This document shows, piece after piece, positions 36,730 to 46,168 of a DNA stretch of 64,000 nt. The notes beneath the pieces were generated by a model that ran no database searches, was not told the origin of the DNA, and saw only the letters and a program-made list of their open reading frames with translations. A program made the position numbers and the translations under genes. The stretch is from an uncultured Anaerococcus sp. (GTDB taxonomy: Bacteria; Bacillota; Clostridia; Tissierellales; Peptoniphilaceae): assembly GCA_943914475.1 (NCBI GenBank), contig CALUCE010000002.1, forward strand, positions 127,685 to 191,684, given 5' to 3'. Position 1 is the stretch's first letter. Each line of letters starts with the position of its first letter.

Positions 36730-37860
36730 TTATATTTTTTCTCCTTCTATATAAGTGGATATTAGTTTGTGATTTTGATCTATTATATTTATATCTGCGT
36801 CATAGCCTAGTTCTAGGTAGCCTTTTTCATGGTCTATTTTTAGTCTTTTGGCTGGATTTACTGAGGACATGGTTACTATATCTTCTAGTCTTGCCCCTGT
36901 ATTTTTCATTACGTTTTTTATATTTCCTATAAAGGTCATTGGTTTTCCTGGAAGTCTATCTGCTCCGTGGTAGTTTGTATAGGCAAAGCCATCTACAAAA
37001 TCAAGTTCCATACCCATATAGGAATATCTTCCATTTGGCAAACCCTTGAGGGTTAGGGCATCTGTGGTAAGGATCATCTTTTCTGCAGTTTTTAGCTTAT
37101 AGGCCATCTTCCAAATTTTAGGATGGATGGATAGCTCATCGCAACCCGCCATTTCTGCATAGAGAAAATCATTGGTAAGGGCTTCTCCCAAGATACCAAG
37201 CTCCCTATGATGCAGAGGCCTCATAGCATTAAACATATGGGTAACCTGACTAAGGCCATTTGCTATGGCTTTATTCATGTCCTTGCTGGTGGCATCTGAA
37301 TGGCCTGCAGAGGAGATTATCCCATGACTTGTAAGATACTTTATCAAAGCTTCTGCCCCATCGAGTTCAGGGGCTATGGTCACAAGCTTAATATTATCCC
37401 CTGATTTTTTTATCCAATCTTTCATAAGGTCAACATCTACAGCTTTTAGGCTATCTTCATCCATGACTCCTAAGTACTTGGGACTTAAAAATGGTCCTTC
37501 TACATTTATACCTAGGATCCTGGCTCCCTTGGTATTTTTATTTTCTATATATGATCCAAGTCTTACTATGGAAGCTTCCATGTCTTCATAGGATGCTACT
37601 CCTATGGTTGCAAGCATAGAAGTTATGCCTTCTCCTGCCTGCTTTACTTGTAAGTCTTCAAAATCATAATCCTTGGAGGATAGATAATCTATACCGTAGC
37701 CACCGTGGTTATGCATATCTATAAAACCAGGTATGGCTATAAGATCACTTTGTCCTTTAAAGTCCCTTATTCCTACAATTTTCCCGTTTTCAATCTCAAG
37801 CGTCTTATTTTCTTCTATTCTTTTTCCTGTATAAAGTTTTCCGACATTAATTTTTAACAT
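36730..37860 (-). CDS. nagA: N-acetylglucosamine-6-phosphate deacetylase
   Basis: About 376 residues. The metal site DMHNHGGYGIDYL is near the N-terminus. GPFLSPKYLGVMDE, the SSAGHSDAT motif, the QVTHMFNAMRPLHHRE stretch and the catalytic Asp in LTTDAL are all typical of NagA. It converts GlcNAc-6-P to GlcN-6-P and acetate. The ATG at 37860 has AGGAG upstream and overlaps the PTS gene by 14 bases. It is last in the rpiR-GH4-PTS-nagA operon. Confidence 0.95.
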   Translation of the reverse strand: MLKINVGKLYTGKRIEENKTLEIENGKIVGIRDFKGQSDLIAIPGFIDMHNHGGYGIDYLSSKDYDFEDLQVKQAGEGITSMLATIGVASYEDMEASIVRLGSYIENKNTKGARILGINVEGPFLSPKYLGVMDEDSLKAVDVDLMKDWIKKSGDNIKLVTIAPELDGAEALIKYLTSHGIISSAGHSDATSKDMNKAIANGLSQVTHMFNAMRPLHHRELGILGEALTNDFLYAEMAGCDELSIHPKIWKMAYKLKTAEKMILTTDALTLKGLPNGRYSYMGMELDFVDGFAYTNYHGADRLPGKPMTFIGNIKNVMKNTGARLEDIVTMSSVNPAKRLKIDHEKGYLELGYDADINIIDQNHKLISTYIEGEKI

Positions 37861-39295
37861 CAACTGACTCCTGTGTCTTCATGTAGCTTGTTATTTCGTT
37901 GGCAACTTTTTCTACTTCAAGTCCTATAACCAGGTGAACATTATTGTTGGACATCTTCATAACTTCAATAACTCCCAATTCTTTTAGTTTTGGAACGTTA
38001 AGTTTACTCATATCTTTTAATTTCAATCTTAGTCTTGTTATACAGTTTTCAAATTCGTCTATATTGTCTGATCCACCAACATATTCTAGAATCTTCTTTG
38101 ATTTTTCTGAAAGTGATATATTCTCGTCAACTGTAACTACTGTATCATCTTCCCTGCCTGGTGTCTTTAGGTTTAGTTTCTTGATTAGGAAGGTAAAAAT
38201 GAAGTAGTAAAGGAAGAACATACCCACTCCCACTACCAGCATTAGTATAGGGTTGGTAGCCTTGTTAAATTGCAAGATATAGTCTATGATTCCTGAACCA
38301 CCTACTCCTACTATCTTTATATTTAAAAGGTTACAGATAACATTTGATAAACCTGTAAGTAGGGCATGAACTACAAATAAGACTGGTGAAACAAACATAA
38401 AGGAGAATTCTACCGGCTCTGTTATACCTGTTACAAAGGTTGCAAGTCCAGCACCATAAAGTAGTCCCTTTACTCTCTTTTTATTTTCTGGATAAGAAGT
38501 CCTATACATAGCAAGGGCTGCTCCTACTAGTCCAAACATCATCATTGGGAACATTCCTGAAACAAAGGTTCCTGCTGTAGGATCTCCTGCAAAGTATCTT
38601 GGAATTTCTCCTGTCACATTTGCAAACTCTGGCAAGCTTGAAGGAAGTTGCATTTGTATATAAGAGTTTATAATGTGGTGGAGTCCTGTTGGGATCAAAA
38701 GTCTATTAAAGAATCCAAAGAAGAATGGACCTGACTTTAAGGATCCCAAAAGTATACCAAAGTTTTGGAAGGCCTTGTCTATGGATGGGAAGATAAAGGC
38801 CATAATCACTGATGCAAGGATCGCAAAAAGTGATGACATGATTATAACTAGTCTCCTACCAGAAAAGAAGGATAGGGCCTTTGGTAGCTGTTTATTCTTG
38901 AACTTCTCATAGGTCAAACCTGCTATTATACCTGCAATAATACCTACAAGTATATTGTTTTCTATAGTTTCTATTCCCATCCTTCCAAAGGAGTTTAGTC
39001 CATCATCCCCTAAAGGTTTTAGGGTTCTAGTTATAATATAGTAAACCACAACAGAGGCAAGCCCTGCCGCCACGTGCTTATCCTTGGCTATACCTCCTGC
39101 TACAGAAACAGCAAATAGTATTGGCATGATAGCAAATATGGTCCAAGCAGCCTCCTTTAGGAAAGGAATATTTAAAAGGTCATCTGATGCCAGCCTATTG
39201 AGGATGGCTGCAGCTGGCATTACAGAAATTGCTAACAACATTGACCTACCCAAGACCTGGATAGATTCGCTTAATTTTTTAAAGAAATTTTTCAT
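37847..39295 (-). CDS. PTS enzyme IICB of the glucose/GlcNAc/maltose family
   Basis: A 482-residue permease: EIIC in about residues 1-385 with the hallmark GITEPVEFSFMFVSPVLF, then EIIB in about 395-475 with the phospho-Cys in FENCITRLRLKLKD. There is no EIIA domain, so phosphate must come from a separate glucose-type IIA. Operon context with a GH4 enzyme and NagA points to an alpha-linked disaccharide that contains GlcNAc; plain GlcNAc or maltose are the alternatives. Confidence 0.88.
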   Translation of the reverse strand: MKNFFKKLSESIQVLGRSMLLAISVMPAAAILNRLASDDLLNIPFLKEAAWTIFAIMPILFAVSVAGGIAKDKHVAAGLASVVVYYIITRTLKPLGDDGLNSFGRMGIETIENNILVGIIAGIIAGLTYEKFKNKQLPKALSFFSGRRLVIIMSSLFAILASVIMAFIFPSIDKAFQNFGILLGSLKSGPFFFGFFNRLLIPTGLHHIINSYIQMQLPSSLPEFANVTGEIPRYFAGDPTAGTFVSGMFPMMMFGLVGAALAMYRTSYPENKKRVKGLLYGAGLATFVTGITEPVEFSFMFVSPVLFVVHALLTGLSNVICNLLNIKIVGVGGSGIIDYILQFNKATNPILMLVVGVGMFFLYYFIFTFLIKKLNLKTPGREDDTVVTVDENISLSEKSKKILEYVGGSDNIDEFENCITRLRLKLKDMSKLNVPKLKELGVIEVMKMSNNNVHLVIGLEVEKVANEITSYMKTQESVDVKN

Positions 39296-39305
39296 ATCTT
39301 TCTCC

Positions 39306-40613
39306 TTAGTTTAGTTGAGGGTAATAATCCCCATTTACTTCTATAAATTCATCCAAGATTTTCTTGGCAGTTTTCATATCTGGACAAGTCTTATTTAGGG
39401 TAAAGGACTGCAAGACTTTTTGATAGGATTTTTCATAGTAGCCTTTTATCAAAAGTTTCTCACAAGCATTTTGATTTTCCATAAGTCCCTTGTAGAAGTC
39501 CTCAATCTCAAAACCTTTTTTGATAGTTTTTATTTTTTCTCCTTCTATTTGGCACATGACTTCTATAAAAGCATCCTCTCTAAAATTTCTAATAATACCA
39601 TCATTTTTTACTATGACTGCGGCCTTGGTTTTTTTGTTATTTAAAACTGCATCTGCCACATCTACTATATAAGAACCATGGATGGTATTTTTTAGATCAT
39701 TAACCAGATTTTTCTCATTGTTATTTACTATATCTTGGTAAACTTCTTCTATATTTTTCTCCCTACCATCCATAACTTGATTGGCCCTAGTGTACTTAGG
39801 ATCAGTATATTTCATAGACTCTTCTGGCATTAGGTAGTATTGGAGGTAGGTATTTGGTATATATTGGTCAAATTCTTCTACTATATCCCTAACCATAGCA
39901 TAGGTATGAACCCAGGAAGGATCATTTTGGTCATGGCTAGGAGCCTTTAGGCCTTCTTTTTTTATTTTTTCGATAAGGTCATCTTCTATCTCCTTGCCAT
40001 CTTCTTTTATAGAGGTGAACCAACCAAAGTGGTTAAGACCAAAATATTCATAATCAATCTTTTCAAAATCCAAGCCAAAGCTATCTGCCAAGGCCTTGAT
40101 AATAGAGATTGTCATATCGCATAGATTATAAATCTTAAGGTCGGGATAGGCTTGGTATAAGGCATCTGCTATGATTGCTTCTGGATTTGTGTAATTAAAT
40201 ATCCAAGCATCCTTGCAGTAACTATCTACATAGCCTGCAATTTCTAGCATACCGGAAATCGCTCTTAAACCATATGAAAGTCCTCCCAGCCCACAGGTTT
40301 CTTGGCCCACTAGACCATGGCTTAGGGGGATTTTTTCATCCTGCTCACGCATGGCCATCTTACCTACCCTGATTTGTGAAAAGATACAAGCTGCTCCCTT
40401 GAAGGCTTCTTCTGGGTCTTGTGAATAATTTAAGATTACATCAGAATCATTAATCTTTAAGAGCTCTTTTACTATAAGGTACATTCTCTCGTTTCTAGAC
40501 TTATCATCGTCATATAGAAAAATTTCTTCAGCCTTAAAAGTCTTGTGGCTTATAATAGCATTTACTATGCCAGGTGTATATGTAGATCCACCACCTGCTA
40601 TTACAACTTTCAT
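39306..40613 (-). CDS. GH4 family NAD-dependent 6-phospho-glycosidase
   Basis: A 435-residue GH4 enzyme. The NAD-binding start is VVIAGGGSTYTPGIVNAI. The metal/redox motif is YNLCDMTISI, where Cys-Asp-Met is the variant usual in 6-phospho-alpha-glucosidases, followed by GLNHFGWFTSI. These enzymes open 6'-phosphorylated disaccharides by an NAD- and Mn-dependent elimination. The Pro that normally follows CDM is Thr here. It is cytosolic, between the RpiR regulator (4-base overlap) and the PTS gene. Confidence 0.9.
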   Translation of the reverse strand: MKVVIAGGGSTYTPGIVNAIISHKTFKAEEIFLYDDDKSRNERMYLIVKELLKINDSDVILNYSQDPEEAFKGAACIFSQIRVGKMAMREQDEKIPLSHGLVGQETCGLGGLSYGLRAISGMLEIAGYVDSYCKDAWIFNYTNPEAIIADALYQAYPDLKIYNLCDMTISIIKALADSFGLDFEKIDYEYFGLNHFGWFTSIKEDGKEIEDDLIEKIKKEGLKAPSHDQNDPSWVHTYAMVRDIVEEFDQYIPNTYLQYYLMPEESMKYTDPKYTRANQVMDGREKNIEEVYQDIVNNNEKNLVNDLKNTIHGSYIVDVADAVLNNKKTKAAVIVKNDGIIRNFREDAFIEVMCQIEGEKIKTIKKGFEIEDFYKGLMENQNACEKLLIKGYYEKSYQKVLQSFTLNKTCPDMKTAKKILDEFIEVNGDYYPQLN

Positions 40614-41383
40614 ATTTTCCTCCTATAGTCATTCAAAAGAAGATCTAAGATAAAGGTAAGGCCATACTTGTTAAAAATATCAACCCTCAAGTCAGACAGG
40701 TCCCTATTGTTTAGGGAAAGCAAATTTTCCTTATCGCTTATTTGATCAGATAAGCTAATAATTATCCTGGCTGACTTAATCTTTAATAAATCTTCTTTTA
40801 CTAGTTCATAAAACTTACCCGAAGCTGAAACTACAAATATTAAGTCTTTTTCACCCAAACTTCCAACAAAATTCTTATCCCTCAGGTCATTTTTTATAAA
40901 AGTCTTCTTTCCACAAATGATAAGCTCCTCTTGAAAGGGCTTGATAGTCCCATAGAGCTTACCAGACGATATAAAAACAAGTCTTTCTGCCTCAAAAATC
41001 CTATCTACTATATGAGCAAGAAGGTCTTTGGAAAATTTCTGATAAATTTCTTCAAACATATCTATGATTTGTCTAATAATTTCAGAATTATTAAGATAAA
41101 AATCGTTTCCAGACTTCTTATAAGATACATTGGAATATTCAAAAGTATTGGATATCTGAGTTTTTAAATCTAGAAAATTATCATAGCCTAACTTCATAGC
41201 AAATCTTCTGACTGTTGCCCTAGAAACAAAGCAAGCATCGCTCATTGTGGCTATGTCAACGCCTGATAAGTCTTCTATATTGTCGATTAGATAGTTTGCC
41301 ATAATCCAATCTGTTGAAGAAGAATCATCGTTGTTTAATATAGAAGTTAATTTATTTAAAATACTCATTTCTTGTAATTTCAT
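40610..41383 (-). CDS. RpiR/MurR-family regulator of the GH4-PTS operon
   Basis: A 257-residue regulator with an N-terminal RpiR helix-turn-helix (VSRATVRRFAMKLGYDNFLDLKTQI) and a C-terminal SIS sugar-phosphate domain (LVFISSGKLYGTIKPFQEEL, IFVVSASGKFYELVKE). It is first in the operon, and a perfect inverted repeat near its -35 is a likely operator. GGTGGAG precedes the ATG. Confidence 0.9.
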   Translation of the reverse strand: MKLQEMSILNKLTSILNNDDSSSTDWIMANYLIDNIEDLSGVDIATMSDACFVSRATVRRFAMKLGYDNFLDLKTQISNTFEYSNVSYKKSGNDFYLNNSEIIRQIIDMFEEIYQKFSKDLLAHIVDRIFEAERLVFISSGKLYGTIKPFQEELIICGKKTFIKNDLRDKNFVGSLGEKDLIFVVSASGKFYELVKEDLLKIKSARIIISLSDQISDKENLLSLNNRDLSDLRVDIFNKYGLTFILDLLLNDYRRKI

Positions 41384-41403
41384 GCTCCACCTTCTTTTAT
41401 TTT

Positions 41404-41444
41404 ATTATATGTAGGAAAACTTTTGTGGGACATCTTTTGTCCCA
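41404..41444 (-). promoter_or_regulatory. rpiR-GH4-PTS-nagA promoter with palindromic operator
   Basis: On the minus strand TATAAT lies at 41409-41404. The perfect inverted repeat TGGGACA-5-TGTCCCA (41426-41444) covers the -35 position, where no good hexamer is seen. The location suits an RpiR operator. Confidence 0.6.
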
Positions 41445-41531
41445 TCACTTTAAGAGTTTATATTAACAATTATATTCCTTTAACTTTATCCTGCAAAATA
41501 CTTTGCCAAATCTTTGTAATCTTTTTAAAGT

Positions 41532-41570
41532 AAAAAAATAGAAAGCCAAACTTATAAATTCAACTTTCTA
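41532..41570 (-). terminator. Terminator of argGH
   Basis: TAGAAAG (41564-41570 side) and CTTTCTA (41539-41545 side) pair on the minus strand, followed by seven Ts. Confidence 0.75.
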
Positions 41571-41581
41571 CAAAAAATTCT

Positions 41582-42949
41582 TTAGATTTTTTCTTTTACA
41601 TAGGCTATTTGCCTTTGGACTTCTTCTTTCGCTGGACCGCCTTGGGATTCTCTTTTTTCTACTATGGTTTTAAGGTCAATGGCCTGGTAGATATCTTCCT
41701 CAAAGATATCAGCTTCTTTTTTATATATATCAATGCTTAATTCTTCTAGAGTTTTTCCTTGGTCCATAGCAATTTTTACAAGTCTTGCAGCTTTATGGTG
41801 GGCATCCCTAAAGGCAGTCCCCTTGTTAACAAGATAGTCTGCTATATCTGTAGCATTTAGGTAGCCTTCCTTGCAGGCTTTTAGCATCTTTTCCTTGTTA
41901 ACCTTGAGTGTATCCATTTGCCCAGCCATTACTTGAAGACATATTTTGATATTATCGATAGAATCAAAAATCGACTCCTTGTCTTCTTGCAAGTCCTTAG
42001 AATAAGCTAGGGGAAGGCCTTTTACCATGGCGAAAGATTGGTTCATGTTTCCTATAAGTCTTCCTGCCTTTGACCTAACAAGCTCAGCCATATCTGGATT
42101 TTTCTTTTGGGGCATGATAGAAGATCCAGTGGAGAACATATCATCTATCCTCACAAAAGAATAGGGTTGTGAGGACCAGATGATAAGCTCTTCTGCAAGT
42201 CTTGAAAGGTGGATGGAAATTATAGTAAGGACAGACTGCATTTCCAAAACATAATCCCTATCACTTACTGCATCCATGGAATTTTCCATAATAGAGTCAA
42301 AGCCTAAATCTTCTTTTACCATTTCCCTATCTATGGGATAGGTTGTTCCTGCAAGAGCACAAGCACCAAGGGGAAGTTCATTCATCCTCTTTTTAAAGTC
42401 CTTGAGTCTATCAAGATCCCTTAGAGCCATCATGGCATAGGCCATAAGGTGGTGGGCAAAGGTGACTGGTTGGGCGGCTTGGAGATGGGTGTAGCCTGGC
42501 ATGATAGTTTCCAGATTTTCCTCCGCTTTTTTAAGAAGAACTTCTATATAATCTTTTAGAAGCTTTTCTATCTCTTCACTTTGACCCCTTAGAAAAAGTC
42601 TTAAGTCGGTAGTTACCTGGTCATTTCTGGACCTTGCAGTGTGCATTTTTTTGCCCAAATCTCCAATATCTTTTATTAGCTCATTTTCAACAAAGCTATG
42701 GACATCCTCAGCTTTAAGGTCTACCAGGATTTTATTATTTATAAGCTTATCCTTAATAGTTTCAAGACCCTTTATTATTTCATCAGGTTCTTTTTTGTTA
42801 AGAATTTCTACATTTCCTAGCATCTTTACATGGGCGATTGACCCATCTATATCGTCAAAAACTAGTCTCTGGTCAATTTTAATGGAAGAGTTAAATTCCT
42901 CAGCCTTTTCATTTAACTGGCCAGAAAGCATGCCACTCCATAATTTCAT
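41582..42949 (-). CDS. argH: Argininosuccinate lyase
   Basis: A 455-residue fumarase/aspartase superfamily enzyme that splits argininosuccinate into arginine and fumarate. MHTARSRNDQVTTDLRLFLR, MPGYTHLQAAQPVTFAHHL and the signature GSSIMPQKKNPDMAEL (with the catalytic Ser) are intact. The ATG directly follows the argG stop. Confidence 0.97.
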   Translation of the reverse strand: MKLWSGMLSGQLNEKAEEFNSSIKIDQRLVFDDIDGSIAHVKMLGNVEILNKKEPDEIIKGLETIKDKLINNKILVDLKAEDVHSFVENELIKDIGDLGKKMHTARSRNDQVTTDLRLFLRGQSEEIEKLLKDYIEVLLKKAEENLETIMPGYTHLQAAQPVTFAHHLMAYAMMALRDLDRLKDFKKRMNELPLGACALAGTTYPIDREMVKEDLGFDSIMENSMDAVSDRDYVLEMQSVLTIISIHLSRLAEELIIWSSQPYSFVRIDDMFSTGSSIMPQKKNPDMAELVRSKAGRLIGNMNQSFAMVKGLPLAYSKDLQEDKESIFDSIDNIKICLQVMAGQMDTLKVNKEKMLKACKEGYLNATDIADYLVNKGTAFRDAHHKAARLVKIAMDQGKTLEELSIDIYKKEADIFEEDIYQAIDLKTIVEKRESQGGPAKEEVQRQIAYVKEKI

Positions 42950-44182
42950 CTATATAATATCCTTTGTTGCTTGGGCATAGATTTTTGATGATAGACCAAA
43001 CAAGTTGATAAATCCTGTGGCATCTCCTTGGTTGTATACATCATCTTCTTCAAAGGTTGCATAGTCTTCTTGGTAAAGTGAATTTTCTGCAAAGATACCA
43101 TATACTTGCTTATTGCCCTTATAAAGTTTTATCTTAACGCTTCCTGTCACATTCTCTTGGGTAACATCGATAAAGACATCCATGGCCTTCTTTAGTGGAG
43201 TCATCCATTTTCCAGAATATATTAAATTAGCATAGTCAAGAGCCATTTTTTGCTTATATTGAAGAGCATCTGGATGCATGGTAACTGATTCTAGTTTTTC
43301 ATGAGCAAAGTATAGAATTTCTGCTGCAGGATTTTCATATAGACCCCTAGATTTCATACCACATTTTCTGCTTTCAACTATATCATCTATACCAACACCA
43401 TTTTCTCCACCAATCTTATTTAGAGCCTTTACCATGGCAACTCCGTCCATCTTTTCTCCATTTAAGCTTGTAGGTACTCCCTTTTCAAAGTAAATTTCTA
43501 TAGTATCTCCCTCATCCTTAGCTTTTTCAGGTGGTGTTAGCCAGTGAAGACATTTATCATAGTCTGCTGGGTTTTCTGGATTTTCAAGGTCCAAACCTTC
43601 ATGGGAAATGTGCCAGAGGTTCTCATCCATAGAATAATCTGTTTCCTTTTCATTATCAAGTTTTATATTGTGGGCTTTGGCATAGGCTTCTTCTTCTGAA
43701 CGACTCTTGATATCCCAGAATCTCCATGGAGCAAGAACCTTAATTTCTGGAGCAAGACTCATAATACCTAGTTCAAAACGTATTTGGTCATTACCCTTAC
43801 CTGTACAGCCGTGAACTATCAAATCTGCTCCTTCTTTTTTGGCAACATCAACCAAAACCTTGGCTATTAGTGGTCTAGCTATAGCTGTTCCCAAAAGATA
43901 GGTATTTTCATATTTGGCATTGGCCTTAACTATTTTAAAGGCATAGTCTTCTATAAATTCTTTTTCTACATTTACATTATAAAATTTACTAGCACCAGAC
44001 TTAAGAGCCTTTGCTTCCAAGGCATCAGGATCTTCTATCTGACCTAGGTCTACCGAAACACAAATAATATCCTTGGCCCCATTTTCCTTTAGCCAAGTTA
44101 CTATTACAGATGTATCTAGTCCACCTGAATACGCCAAAACTACCTTCTTTGCTTCTTTTAAAACTTCATATTCTTTTTGCAT
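42950..44182 (-). CDS. argG: Argininosuccinate synthase
   Basis: About 410 residues. The ATP pyrophosphatase motif KKVVLAYSGGLDTSVIVTWL, then GCTGKGNDQIRFELG and SRSEEEAYAKAHNI, are typical. It joins citrulline and aspartate. The frame is open to a TTG at 44203, but the ATG at 44182 has AAGGAG at good spacing. It is transcribed behind a T-box leader with argH. No other arginine biosynthetic genes are nearby, so citrulline may come from outside or from another locus. Confidence 0.97.
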   Translation of the reverse strand: MQKEYEVLKEAKKVVLAYSGGLDTSVIVTWLKENGAKDIICVSVDLGQIEDPDALEAKALKSGASKFYNVNVEKEFIEDYAFKIVKANAKYENTYLLGTAIARPLIAKVLVDVAKKEGADLIVHGCTGKGNDQIRFELGIMSLAPEIKVLAPWRFWDIKSRSEEEAYAKAHNIKLDNEKETDYSMDENLWHISHEGLDLENPENPADYDKCLHWLTPPEKAKDEGDTIEIYFEKGVPTSLNGEKMDGVAMVKALNKIGGENGVGIDDIVESRKCGMKSRGLYENPAAEILYFAHEKLESVTMHPDALQYKQKMALDYANLIYSGKWMTPLKKAMDVFIDVTQENVTGSVKIKLYKGNKQVYGIFAENSLYQEDYATFEEDDVYNQGDATGFINLFGLSSKIYAQATKDII

Positions 44183-44252
44183 TGTTCTTATCTCCTTCAT
44201 CAATTATTTTTCAATCAAAACCGCCAATCATACACTGACAAAAGATGATAAT

Positions 44253-44288
44253 AAAAAAGAGTCCTCATCCCACTAGGGACGAAGACTC
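44253..44288 (-). terminator. T-box attenuator hairpin
   Basis: GAGTC-T-TC-G-TCCC pairs with GGGA-T-GA-G-GACTC around a four-base loop, followed by six Ts. Its 5' arm overlaps the end of the T-box sequence, as expected for competition with the antiterminator. Confidence 0.88.
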
Positions 44289-44510
44289 GTGATACCACCC
44301 ATATTTATCTATTCCTCACGGAATAGACCTTGTCAAGTACAAACATACTCTAACTCTATAACGGGAGTTCCCGTTTAGGTCTCCTTGTATCGACCTAACT
44401 GCTCAGAGGTTCTTTTCTATGATTTTCCACTTGTCCACTTCCACCAACCAGGACTCGCTGTCAGCTTTCAACCATGTACTCTTCTCTTCCATGCATTTTT
44501 ACTAAGAATA
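44253..44510 (-). ncRNA. T-box leader riboswitch of argGH
   Basis: On the minus strand the leader holds the Stem I landmarks: GAAGAGAAGAGTA, then AGCGAGTC and GGTTGGTGGAAG of the distal loop. The conserved T-box sequence ATGGGTGGTATCACGAG (44302-44286) carries TGGT to pair with a tRNA ending ACCA. The specifier loop is near 44408-44420; the triplet AGA at 44413-44411 would fit arginine, but AAG one base over cannot be excluded. Uncharged tRNA would stabilise the antiterminator and switch on argGH. About 70 bases separate it from the argG start. Confidence 0.9.
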
Positions 44511-44529
44511 TAACTTTTTGATTAAGGTC

Positions 44530-44558
44530 ATTATATATACACTTAAGTGAAATGTCAA
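44530..44558 (-). promoter_or_regulatory. Consensus promoter of argGH
   Basis: On the minus strand a perfect TTGACA (44558-44553) and a perfect TATAAT (44535-44530) are 17 bases apart, about 30 bases upstream of the T-box Stem I. A strong constitutive promoter fits control by attenuation. Confidence 0.9.
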
Positions 44559-44668
44559 ATATTTTTGTTAAAAATAAATTATTTTTAATATTTTCCCAAG
44601 AAAAATCCTAGGTTTTTTCTTGAAATATCAAACTTTGCACATAAAAAAATATTTTAAAGAATTTTTTT

Positions 44669-44706
44669 AAAAAAAGACCGGCAAAGTTTTTACTTCTTTG
44701 CCAGTC
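44669..44706 (-). terminator. Terminator of the MurNAc operon
   Basis: GACTGGCAAAG pairs with CTTTGCCGGTC on the minus strand (one G-U), a nine-base loop, then seven Ts. It closes the mur operon. The A/T-rich stretch 44560-44668 between it and the argGH promoter shows nothing else that I can support. Confidence 0.9.
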
Positions 44707-44716
44707 TCTATAATTA

Positions 44717-46168
44717 TTATTTAAATTCAAACTTGTTACTATTATCCAAGGCTTCACCTCTTACATATTTTTCGTCTATACCAAACAAATATGTGAATAC
44801 GAAACCTCCTATATAGGCAGCTATCAAACCTAGTACATAGCCTAACCACCTATTTTCATAGATCAATGGTATAAGGGCTAGTCCTGATGGGCCTATAGCT
44901 GTGGCACCAATTTGACCTATTAGGCCTATTACTGCACCACCAACTCCTCCACCTAGACAAGCTGTGATAAAGGTCTTGCCCATTGGTAGGGTCAAGGCGT
45001 AGATTAATGGTTCTCCTATACCTAGAATTCCTACTGGCAATCCACCCTTGGCTATGGTTGTAAGTTGTTTATTTTTTCTACATTTTACAAGTACTGCTAT
45101 GGCTGCTCCAACTTGTCCAGCTCCTGCCATGGCAAGAATTGGCAATAGGTAGGTTGCTCCTTGTTTTTCTATCATGGCTACATGGATTGGGGTTAGTATT
45201 TGGTGAAGTCCCAGCATAACCATTGGCAAGAAAATAGCTCCTAGGATAAAGCCTGATATAGCTCCTCCTATATTTATTACTCCGTCTATAAAGCCAATCA
45301 AGGCATTGGAGATTAAACCTGCAAGAGGCATTATTATAAACATAGTTAAAAGTCCAGTTACTAACAAGGATAGCATAGGTACCAAGATAATATCTAAGCT
45401 ATCTGGTATTATTTTGTGGAAAGAATTTTCAACCTTTGATAGAATCCAAACCGCTATCAAAACTCCTATAACTCCACCTTGTCCTGGTGAAAGAGGAGTT
45501 TTTAAGAAAATATTATTGATAGGCGCATCTGGGTTCATGCCTGTAAGGTAGACCATACCTGCTACAACTCCACCTAGGCCTTGGTTGGCTCCCATTACCT
45601 TGGCGGCATTTATACCGATAAAGATGTTAAGGTAGGCATAGAGACCACTTTTCATTACATTTAAAATCTGAATAAGAGTATTTACCCCATCTCCGGTCAA
45701 GGAACCAGCTGTTACCATGTTGGAAAGTACAGATGATATACCTCCTATAAGACCAGCTCCAACAAAGGCTGGAATCAAAGGAACAAAGATAGAAGCAACA
45801 GTAGCTGTAAATTGTTTAAAAGCGCTAGGCTTTTGCATAGACTTATAGGCTTCTTTGTTTTCCTTAGTCCTTCTTTCTAAATCGTCCTTAGAAACTTCTT
45901 CATTTGTTTGGGTAGAAAACTTTGCATTTGCAAGACTTGACATTTCTTTGGCTACTTTTTCACTCTTGCCAGGACCCAAGACTACTTGGATTTGGTCGCC
46001 TTCAACCAGTCCCATAACTCCTTCACGGGACCTAATTACATCAAAGTTGACCTTGCCTTGGTCTTTTACCCTGACCCTAACTCTGGTCATACAGTTGATA
46101 ACTTCGATGATATTTTCTCCACCACCAAAGTCATCTATCAATAACTTTGCCAATTCATTATTAGTCAT
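44717..46168 (-). CDS. murP: MurNAc (or MurNAc-GlcNAc) PTS enzyme IIBC
   Basis: A 483-residue PTS permease. The N-terminal EIIB has its phospho-Cys in EVINCMTRVRVRVKD, and EIIC starts near residue 110 with GIGEPLIYALTLPMG typical of the sucrose/MurNAc branch. It lacks EIIA. The call as MurP rests on direct coupling to murQ (8-base overlap) and mupG. In Staphylococcus-type pathways this transporter imports MurNAc-GlcNAc as the 6-phosphate. It is the last gene of the operon. Confidence 0.9.
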   Translation of the reverse strand: MTNNELAKLLIDDFGGGENIIEVINCMTRVRVRVKDQGKVNFDVIRSREGVMGLVEGDQIQVVLGPGKSEKVAKEMSSLANAKFSTQTNEEVSKDDLERRTKENKEAYKSMQKPSAFKQFTATVASIFVPLIPAFVGAGLIGGISSVLSNMVTAGSLTGDGVNTLIQILNVMKSGLYAYLNIFIGINAAKVMGANQGLGGVVAGMVYLTGMNPDAPINNIFLKTPLSPGQGGVIGVLIAVWILSKVENSFHKIIPDSLDIILVPMLSLLVTGLLTMFIIMPLAGLISNALIGFIDGVINIGGAISGFILGAIFLPMVMLGLHQILTPIHVAMIEKQGATYLLPILAMAGAGQVGAAIAVLVKCRKNKQLTTIAKGGLPVGILGIGEPLIYALTLPMGKTFITACLGGGVGGAVIGLIGQIGATAIGPSGLALIPLIYENRWLGYVLGLIAAYIGGFVFTYLFGIDEKYVRGEALDNSNKFEFK

